In this document: positions 19,516 through 25,253 of the stretch, piece after piece
Position numbering within the stretch: position 1 is the stretch's first letter
Layout of the letters: each line of letters begins with the position of its first letter
Assembly (NCBI GenBank): GCA_003150515.1
Contig: QALW01000047.1
Coordinates: 1-25,253 of the forward strand
DNA: 25,253 nt
Direction of reading: 5' to 3'
DNA from: Selenomonadales bacterium
GTDB lineage: Bacteria > Bacillota > Clostridia > Christensenellales > QALW01
The notes under the pieces: generated by a model
Told to the model about the DNA's origin: nothing
Database searches by the model: none
The model's input: only the letters and a program-made list of their open reading frames with translations
Program-made: the position numbers and the translations under genes

Positions 19516-20265
19516 ATGGCATGTGGCAAAAATAAGCGCAAGGCGGCGCCGGGGCCGTTGGAGGAGGGGCGCGCAAATAAGATAACCTTTACATCCAATC
19601 AACTTAAAATTATTGCCGCTGCGGTTATGCTGCTGGATCATTGCGCTGCGGTTTTTGTGCCTTATGAGGCTCCGGCATATATGTTTCTGCGCATGCCGGG
19701 CAAGATTACTGCTCCTATAATGTGCTTTTTTATTGCGGAAGGATATTATCATACCTCCGATTTAAATAAATATATGGCCAGGCTGCTGATTATGGCAATT
19801 ATTTCTCATGTTCCTTTCGCGCTGTGCATGGATTTTAACGTCGTTCAGTTCTGGCGCAGTACGGATGTTATGTTCTCTTTGTTTTGGGGATTGCTTGCGC
19901 TGAGGCTGTATCATCAAAATATGCATGTATTATTAAAGAGCGTTTTAATAGCGCTCTGCTGCCTGCTTGCATTTCCGGCCGACTGGAATTTTATTGCCGT
20001 CTTAATGGTGTTGTTTTTCGGAATTTTTCATGAGCAGAGGAATAAGCAGGCGGCGGTGCCCGCAGCTGCGGCCGGCTTGTATGCGCTTCAGATGGGGGCG
20101 GCTCCATTGCCCGTGATGCTTTCGGGTGCGGGCATGCTTTTTTCCATTCCGCTTTTGAGGAGATATAACGGCCTTAGGGGAAGCAAGAGCAAAGCCGTTC
20201 AATGGGGATTTTATTGGTTTTATCCTGTTCATCTTCTTATTATTTATTTGATTAGACAATTTTAA
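19516..20265 (+). CDS. TraX-family membrane protein
   Basis: The 249-aa polytopic membrane protein has about seven to eight hydrophobic segments after a 24-residue charged N-terminus. The TraX (PF05857) pattern is clear: TSNQLKIIAAAVMLLDHCAA (26-45), RMPGKITAPIMCFFIAEGYY (58-77), then HTSDLNKYMARLLIMAIISHVPF. TraX of the F plasmid is needed for pilin N-acetylation; chromosomal homologues in Clostridia are common and of unknown substrate, perhaps acyl transfer at the membrane. Start ATG 19516 has GGAG 11 nt upstream. It is a single gene between the inovirus attR and a terminator, with no conjugation genes nearby. Confidence 0.8.
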   Translation: MACGKNKRKAAPGPLEEGRANKITFTSNQLKIIAAAVMLLDHCAAVFVPYEAPAYMFLRMPGKITAPIMCFFIAEGYYHTSDLNKYMARLLIMAIISHVPFALCMDFNVVQFWRSTDVMFSLFWGLLALRLYHQNMHVLLKSVLIALCCLLAFPADWNFIAVLMVLFFGIFHEQRNKQAAVPAAAAGLYALQMGAAPLPVMLSGAGMLFSIPLLRRYNGLRGSKSKAVQWGFYWFYPVHLLIIYLIRQF

Positions 20266-20335
20266 AGCATATTGCGTCTTTTTTATCGGGCTGCATTCTT
20301 ATTATTCCGCCTGAGATATTGTTTTCAACCAGCGG

Positions 20336-20362
20336 CGCCGCTTTGAACGGCGGCGTTTTTTA
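20336..20362 (+). terminator. Terminator downstream of the TraX gene
   Basis: CGCCG and CGGCG (20336-20340, 20351-20355 or the shifted pair) form a GC hairpin followed by TTTTTTATTT. Confidence 0.65.
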
Positions 20363-20405
20363 TTTATATCTCCGGGGGGCGGGAAAAAATTTCTTGCCGC
20401 CTTTG

Positions 20406-20461
20406 TTGACTTTTCAATTCATATAAGCTATAATTAAAACAAATGTTATATAACGAATGTT
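20406..20461 (+). promoter_or_regulatory. Promoter and operator of the TetR-ABC operon
   Basis: TTGACT (20406-20411), a 17-bp spacer and TATAAT (20429-20434) are followed by a dyad centred on the perfect GTTATATAAC (20445-20454), with partly matching flanks AACA...TGTT (20438-20461). The dyad covers the transcription start, as expected for autorepression. Confidence 0.75.
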
Positions 20462-20478
20462 TTAAAAGGAGGGCCGTT

Positions 20479-21060
20479 ATGCCGCCCAAAGCGAAGTTTT
20501 CCAAAGAAGAAATCATAAAGGCCGCGGTTAATCTTGTTAGAACAGAGGGCGCCCAAGCCTTGACGGCCAGAGCTTTAGGGACAAAGCTGGGCGTGTCTTC
20601 CAGCCCTGTTTTTACTTTTTTTCAGAGCATGGACGAGGTGCGGCGGGAAGTGTTAGAATCCGCAAAGGCGCTTTATCAGAGCTATCTGAAGGAGGATATG
20701 GAGAATTCGGAGTTCCCGCCGTATAAAGCAAGCGGGATGGCGTATATCCGATTTGCCCGGGAGGAAAAGGAGCTCTTTAAATTGCTCTTTATGAGGGACC
20801 GCTCGCATGAAAAAATTGATGAAAGCGGAGAGGAAATAAAGCCTATAATTGAGCTTATACAAAAAAGCACGGGGCTGAATGAAGAAAGCGCGGAACGCTT
20901 TCATCTGGAGATGTGGCTATATGTTCATGGAATTGCGACAATGCTCGCCACTTCTTATTTAGAGTGGGATATGCAATTTGTCAGCCAGGTTTTGACGGAC
21001 GCCTATTTTGGTTTAAAGCACCGTTTCTGCGGGGAGGAAAAGCATAATGGAAGCAATTAA
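20479..21060 (+). CDS. TetR/AcrR-family regulator of the ABC-2 exporter
   Basis: The product is 193 aa from ATG 20479, which has AAGGAGG at 6-nt spacing; the longer frame to 20443 starts inside the operator and is unlikely. The N-terminal HTH is AKFSKEEIIKAAVNLVRTEG through LTARALGTKLGVSSSPVFTF (about 5-50), with a Phe-Phe in place of the usual Tyr-His/Tyr-Tyr after the recognition helix. The C-terminal ligand-binding part is of unknown specificity. It overlaps the ATPase gene by 14 bp, forming a three-gene operon with it and the permease, which it most likely represses. Confidence 0.88.
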   Translation: MPPKAKFSKEEIIKAAVNLVRTEGAQALTARALGTKLGVSSSPVFTFFQSMDEVRREVLESAKALYQSYLKEDMENSEFPPYKASGMAYIRFAREEKELFKLLFMRDRSHEKIDESGEEIKPIIELIQKSTGLNEESAERFHLEMWLYVHGIATMLATSYLEWDMQFVSQVLTDAYFGLKHRFCGEEKHNGSN

Positions 21061-21775
21061 AACGGAGGGGCTCATTAAAAAGTATAAGGATATTACAGCA
21101 GTTGATAAATTTAATCTAACCGTTGAACAGGGAGAGCTGTTTTCCCTGCTGGGAGTGAACGGGGCGGGGAAGACCACCGTAATTAAAATGCTCTCCTGCC
21201 TGACCAGGCCAACGGGCGGCGACGCTTTTATAAACGGCGGCAGCATTGTGTCCCAAACTAAGGAAGTAAAGAAAATAATCGGCGTTTCGCCGCAGGAAAC
21301 GGCGGTTGCTCCCAATTTAACCGTTAAGGAAAATCTGGAGATGATGTGCGGCGTTCATGCCTTTTGCAGAGAGAAAAGGAAACAGAAAACGGCCGAGCTT
21401 TCGGTTCAATTCGGTTTGGAAAATATTTTGGGAAGAAAGGCGGGCAAATTGTCGGGCGGCTGGCAGCGCAGGCTGAGTATTGCGATGGCTTTGATCAGCG
21501 AGCCGCGTGTTTTATTTTTAGACGAGCCCACGCTGGGACTGGACGTGCTGGCAAGGAGCGAGTTATGGGATGTGATTTCATCCCTGAAAGGCAGAATTAC
21601 AATTATACTCACGACGCATTATATGGAGGAGGCCGAGGCGCTTTCCGACCGTATAGGCATTATGAAAGACGGAGGGCTTCTTGCGCTGGGCACTGTTTCA
21701 GAATTGAAGGAGCGGGCGGGAACGGATAAATTTGAAGACGCCTTTATCAGAATTGTAAAGGAGGAAATAAGATGA
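21047..21775 (+). CDS. ABC transporter ATP-binding protein (ABC-2 exporter type)
   Basis: The 242-aa ATPase has all motifs: Walker A GVNGAGKTT (36-44), Q-loop Q83, signature LSGGW (135-139), Walker B VLFLDE (155-160), D-loop GLD and H-loop H191 in TTHYMEEAEALSDR. The sequence is typical of DrrA/NatA-like ATPases that energise ABC-2 exporters for drugs, lipids or other compounds. The ATG at 21047 has GGAGG upstream and lies within the end of the TetR gene. Its own stop overlaps the permease start in ATGA. The substrate is not predictable. Confidence 0.92.
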   Translation: MEAIKTEGLIKKYKDITAVDKFNLTVEQGELFSLLGVNGAGKTTVIKMLSCLTRPTGGDAFINGGSIVSQTKEVKKIIGVSPQETAVAPNLTVKENLEMMCGVHAFCREKRKQKTAELSVQFGLENILGRKAGKLSGGWQRRLSIAMALISEPRVLFLDEPTLGLDVLARSELWDVISSLKGRITIILTTHYMEEAEALSDRIGIMKDGGLLALGTVSELKERAGTDKFEDAFIRIVKEEIR

Positions 21776-22506
21776 AAACGCTGACTTTAAGCGTGCGAAA
21801 TATAAAAGAGATTTTACGCGATCCGCTCACAATCATTTTCAGCTTGGGCTTTCCCGTTGTTTTGCTTTTGCTGCTTTCTGCAATACAGGCCAATATTCCC
21901 GTCAGCCTGTTTGAAATCCAGAGTCTTGCGCCCGGCATTACAGTATTCGGGCTTTCCTTTATGACGTTGTTTTCGGCTACTCTAATTGCCAAAGACAGGC
22001 AAAGCGCTTTGCTGCAAAGGCTTTATACTGCGCCTCTTACCGCAGCGCATTTCATTCTCGGATATGCTTTGCCCATTTTGCCCATAGCCCTGGGGCAGAG
22101 CGCTGTTTGCTATCTCGCCGCTATTATGCTTGGGCTGCCCGTAACTATGGGCATTTTGTATGCGATTGCCTTGATTGCGCCCGTTTCTCTGTTTTTTATT
22201 GCTTTAGGCCTGCTTTGCGGAAGTGTTTTTAATGTCAAGCAGGTGGGCGGAATATGCGGCGCGCTGTTGACAAATATCGCCGCCTGGCTTTCGGGCGTTT
22301 GGTTTGATCTTAAGCTCGTGGGCGGAGCATTTGAAAAAATTGCCTATTCGCTGCCCTTTGTTCACGCCGTGGAATTGGAAAGAGCTGTTTTGAACGCTGA
22401 TTATGCAAACATTTTTCCGCATCTTTTTTGGGTGCTTGGCTATGCCGCTGTTGTTGTCATAGCCGCCGTGCTGCTTTTTCTGCGGCAAATGAAGGGCGGT
22501 AATTGA
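21772..22506 (+). CDS. ABC-2 type transporter permease
   Basis: The 244-aa permease has six hydrophobic segments (about 20-38, 50-70, 95-120, 128-150, 158-175, 217-238), the ABC2_membrane topology. The N-terminal LSVRNIKEILRDPLTIIFSLGFP is the amphipathic coupling region usual for this family, and AKDRQSALLQRLYTAPL (74-90) is the conserved loop between TM2 and TM3. It overlaps the ATPase gene by 4 bp. It would form a homodimer with two ATPase copies. A terminator follows 66 bp after the stop. Confidence 0.9.
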   Translation: MKTLTLSVRNIKEILRDPLTIIFSLGFPVVLLLLLSAIQANIPVSLFEIQSLAPGITVFGLSFMTLFSATLIAKDRQSALLQRLYTAPLTAAHFILGYALPILPIALGQSAVCYLAAIMLGLPVTMGILYAIALIAPVSLFFIALGLLCGSVFNVKQVGGICGALLTNIAAWLSGVWFDLKLVGGAFEKIAYSLPFVHAVELERAVLNADYANIFPHLFWVLGYAAVVVIAAVLLFLRQMKGGN

Positions 22507-22572
22507 GGCCTATAAGTCTTGAGGGCGTGCATATATCAAAATCAGGGATTTATAAAATTAGAGATGGTTTTA

Positions 22573-22601
22573 AAAAAGAGCCGCGGATGCGGCTTTTTTT
22601 C
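22573..22601 (+). terminator. Terminator of the TetR-ABC-permease operon
   Basis: AGCCGC (22579-22584), a GGAT loop and GCGGCT (22589-22594) are followed by seven T; an A tract lies on the 5' side. A compact, strong intrinsic terminator. Confidence 0.9.
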
Positions 22602-22611
22602 ATTTGGGGTA

Positions 22612-22641
22612 TTGACTTGGATATAAGGGGCATGGTAAGAT
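22612..22641 (+). promoter_or_regulatory. Probable promoter of the large secreted protein
   Basis: TTGACT (22612-22617), an 18-bp spacer and TAAGAT (22636-22641) lie 63 bp before the ATG, right after the preceding terminator. Confidence 0.5.
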
Positions 22642-22704
22642 AAGGTAAGAAATATGTAAGCAAGGCGGGAGGCAGAGAAGAGGATCGGGAAATAGGAGGC
22701 AGAG

Positions 22705-25253
22705 ATGAAAAAGACGGGAACAATAGCGCTGATCTGCGCGCTGGCGCTGAGCCTGATGAACGCGCCTGCCGCAGGGGCCTGGGCGGTTTTGCCCGACGGG
22801 GGAACGCCTGGGCATGGGGTTCATATGGCGCAGGGGGAGCAAACGGCTGCCGTTGAAGAGGATACGGGGCTCCTTTATGAAGATGAGGAAGCGTTAAGCC
22901 GGCTTCTGGGGGAATTGCCGTCCACCATAACAGAAGCGCAGGCGGAAGAAGCAGGGCATATATTAAGGCTTAAGGAAGAAGAGCCGGATTTAAACACGGT
23001 CATATTTCAGAACAGAGACGGCACGCGCACGGCATATCAATACGCATATCCAGTAAAATACATAGAAAACGGAACAATCAAAGATAAGAGCAACAGAATA
23101 ATCAGTTCGGATAAAGCAGGGTACGCCTATGAGAACGAGGCGAACGAGATAAAGACATATTATCCTGAGAGACTGGGCAATAAAGGAGCGCGGCTGGAAT
23201 ACGGGGGCTACGCAGTGGAACTGATGCCTCAAATCAGAGGGGGCGGGGCGGCGTACAGCCTCTTTGGAGGGGGGAGCCTTCAGGCGGCGCAGGTGATAGA
23301 GGAAATAACGCCGGCGGCGGACGGAGTGCATTATTCGGGAGCGCTTGGGGCGGGAGCGGCCTTAAGATATACGCCCACGCTCACGGGATTTAAGGAGGAT
23401 ATCATACTTTCCAGCTATCAGGGAGAGAATGAGTTTTCCTTTGTGCTGAAGACAAACGGACTGCTTCTGGAAGAGACAGGAGGGAACTGGTATTTAATAG
23501 ATGAAGATACGGAAGAAGCAGTTATAGAGCTGGGAGAAATATATATATACGACAGCTTCAGCGGGATAACGGCAGGGGCCGAGGGCGGAGAGAACGTGCA
23601 TGAGACATACGGAGAGCTGGGCGCGGAAGAGATAGAGCGCGGGGAGGAATATATAATAACGGTAACCGCGCCGGAAGAATATCTGGAGGCGGGGAGCACA
23701 GTATATCCGGTATATATAGATCCAACGTTCAATGTGGTGAGCACATACATTCAGGATACGCACATATCCTCCGGCTACCCGGGGAACAATTACAATACTT
23801 CGGCGCTGTTGAATCTGGGCTACGGCTCCAGCTCAAAGAGCACCCGGATACTGAGCAGAATTACTTCGCTGTCCAACGGCATTCAGCAGCCGGGATGGGA
23901 GCTTGGAGTTCAAGTGGACAGCGTTATTTATCATATGTACTGCACCAGCAGCTACACCAGCAATCCGTATGTGGACGTATATAGAGCGGGGGCAAGCTGG
24001 AGCACGACGGGGGCTACATGGAGCAATGCGTCCAGCAGCACATATTCCGGGGCGGTATTGCTCTCCAGCACGCAGGTGGGCAATAAGGGCTGGTATGAAT
24101 TTGATATAACCGGAGCATATAATTATTGGCTGACGCCGGGAATGACAAATAACGGTTTGCTGTTCAAGATGCGGGTGGAGAGTTCAACGGAGAATTACTG
24201 GCGCCAGTTTGCGTCGGCGACATATTCGGATTCCAGCAAGCTGCCCTATCTGACGGTGGTGTATAACGAGCCTGTAAGCATAGAGATTAATCCATATTCC
24301 ATGCGGCTTTATATGGGGGAGAGCTATAGGCCGGCAATAAGCGCGACGCCGTCAGGCGCCGCCCTGGGCGTGGCTTATTGGTCCAGCAGCAATACGAGCG
24401 TGGCAAGAGTGAACAGCACGACGGGAGAAATAACGGCGGTAGGAGCGGGCACAGCCACAATAACGGTGACGATATATACCGGCGTGACAACGGCGACGGG
24501 GAGCTGTTCAGTCTCGGTGTTTTCAGGGACGCCTCCGGCAGTGATGGGGGAGGTATACCATATCTTTAACGCCAACAGCACAAAGCCTATAAGCCCGCGG
24601 GAAGGGAACGTAACGGATAACGGGCAGGTGGCGCAGGAGAGCTATAGGCCTGCAAGCGCGGGCTATCAGAAGTGGGAAGTAATACGGCTGTTTAACGGAT
24701 ATTATGTAATCCGTTCGGCGCAGAACAGCAATATGGCTCTGAGCGGGGCGGGAACATTGCTGAAGCTGAGCAATATAGGCGGAAGCAACAATTATTCGGA
24801 TGTGCCTATGGAGGCGCAATGGACGCTTTCGGGGAGCGCGGGCTCAGAATTGAATCTGACGGCGCGCAGCTCGGGCAAGGGAATATGCATAGAGGGAGAC
24901 ACAGTCTGGGCGGGCGAGAACATAATAATGGGGAGCGTAGGGAGCAAATCCAAAGGCTTTCTGTTTATCCGCCCTGGTGATTATGTTCCCACAACGGGAG
25001 TGAGCCTGCAAAATCCTATTTATCTGCTTAAGAACGGGAATTATATCTGCATGCCTCAGATAACGCCCAGCAACGCGACTTTTAGGCGAGTAATCTGGTC
25101 GTGGGAGGGGAGAGGCAGCGGCTCGGAAACGGATATAACTATGCAGAATTACGCCTGGGGTACAAGCACGGCCTCATATACGGGCACGATAGTTACGGGA
25201 ATAAACGAAGGAGTAACCTGGCTGCGGGCATATTGCTCGGACACCAATTACAA
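22705..25253 (+). CDS. Large secreted multidomain protein with DNRLRE-like and Big_2 domains, 3' truncated by window
   Basis: The frame is open from ATG 22705 (AGGAGG upstream) to the window edge, so 849 codons are visible and the C-terminus is missing. Residues 1-25 are a signal peptide (KKTGTIALICALALSLMN, cleavage near AAGA-WA). About 26-340 is a region of unknown fold. About 342-520 resembles the DNRLRE beta-sandwich domain of cell-surface proteins (VVSTYIQDTHISSGYPGNNY, Tyr/Asn/Ser-rich, ending LPYLTVVYNE). About 525-605 is a bacterial Ig-like Big_2 domain (YWSSSNTSVARVNSTTGEIT, then GAGTATITVT). About 613-760 may be a ricin-type or similar lectin-like repeat (RSAQNSNMALSG). About 765 on looks like a second Ig-like repeat. 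Such modules occur in large adhesins, glycoside-binding proteins and RHS-type wall proteins; the visible part does not decide which. Confidence 0.8.
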   Translation, partial: MKKTGTIALICALALSLMNAPAAGAWAVLPDGGTPGHGVHMAQGEQTAAVEEDTGLLYEDEEALSRLLGELPSTITEAQAEEAGHILRLKEEEPDLNTVIFQNRDGTRTAYQYAYPVKYIENGTIKDKSNRIISSDKAGYAYENEANEIKTYYPERLGNKGARLEYGGYAVELMPQIRGGGAAYSLFGGGSLQAAQVIEEITPAADGVHYSGALGAGAALRYTPTLTGFKEDIILSSYQGENEFSFVLKTNGLLLEETGGNWYLIDEDTEEAVIELGEIYIYDSFSGITAGAEGGENVHETYGELGAEEIERGEEYIITVTAPEEYLEAGSTVYPVYIDPTFNVVSTYIQDTHISSGYPGNNYNTSALLNLGYGSSSKSTRILSRITSLSNGIQQPGWELGVQVDSVIYHMYCTSSYTSNPYVDVYRAGASWSTTGATWSNASSSTYSGAVLLSSTQVGNKGWYEFDITGAYNYWLTPGMTNNGLLFKMRVESSTENYWRQFASATYSDSSKLPYLTVVYNEPVSIEINPYSMRLYMGESYRPAISATPSGAALGVAYWSSSNTSVARVNSTTGEITAVGAGTATITVTIYTGVTTATGSCSVSVFSGTPPAVMGEVYHIFNANSTKPISPREGNVTDNGQVAQESYRPASAGYQKWEVIRLFNGYYVIRSAQNSNMALSGAGTLLKLSNIGGSNNYSDVPMEAQWTLSGSAGSELNLTARSSGKGICIEGDTVWAGENIIMGSVGSKSKGFLFIRPGDYVPTTGVSLQNPIYLLKNGNYICMPQITPSNATFRRVIWSWEGRGSGSETDITMQNYAWGTSTASYTGTIVTGINEGVTWLRAYCSDTNY

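Noticed and set aside
20443..20478. Twelve extra N-terminal codons of the second TetR gene
   Set aside because: That ATG lies within the operator dyad with no Shine-Dalgarno; the ATG at 20479 has AAGGAGG.

Overview
The window looks like a chromosomal segment of a low-to-mid GC member of the Bacillota, most likely an uncultured gut Clostridia. The support is strong AGGAGG-type ribosome binding sites, sigma-A promoters with 17-bp spacing, a tmRNA-like or tRNA-Ala-like attachment site, Gram-positive-type transporters and regulators, and a Gram-positive rolling-circle-plasmid type Rep. No 16S gene or other definitive marker is present, so the genus is not assignable.

Layout, left to right. (1) 1-3069 is the right end of a prophage that begins outside the window. 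It holds an Amidase_3 endolysin, then an AT-rich two-gene cargo operon with its own promoter and terminator (an HD phosphohydrolase and a YwgA/Panacea-like protein), then attR, a copy of the 3' end of ssrA (tmRNA) or a tRNA-Ala. (2) 3070-5460 returns to the chromosome: a terminator, a 277-bp MITE-like element with 27-bp terminal inverted repeats, and an autoregulated TetR gene translationally coupled to a CPA2-type cation/proton antiporter. (3) 5461-9701 contains a three-armed palindromic repeat and, on the minus strand, a MarR-ABC-ABC operon for a heterodimeric multidrug-type exporter. (4) 9802-10902 (minus) encodes an SPL-like radical SAM protein and tRNA-Arg(ACG). (5) 10936-14057 carries an ANT(6)-like nucleotidyltransferase overlapping a GH127 beta-L-arabinofuranosidase-type gene, flanked by two more cloverleaf-like palindromic elements.

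(6) 14203-19386 is the highlight: an apparently complete, 5.1-kb integrated filamentous phage (inovirus) between perfect 45-bp direct repeats in tRNA-Lys(UUU). Its leftward operon encodes, in transcription order, an ssDNA-binding-like protein, a pIII-like adsorption protein, five very small membrane proteins (the coat candidates), a Zot/pI assembly ATPase, an HUH rolling-circle Rep, a tyrosine integrase and a 54-aa membrane protein. A divergent ribbon-helix-helix regulator and an operator-like inverted repeat sit at the promoter end. No secretin gene is present and the Zot is short, as expected for assembly through a single membrane.

(7) 19387-22601 has a TraX-family membrane protein and a TetR-ABC ATPase-ABC-2 permease operon with a palindromic operator. 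(8) 22705 to the right edge is the N-terminal part of a very large secreted protein with DNRLRE-like and bacterial Ig-like (Big_2) modules, truncated by the window.
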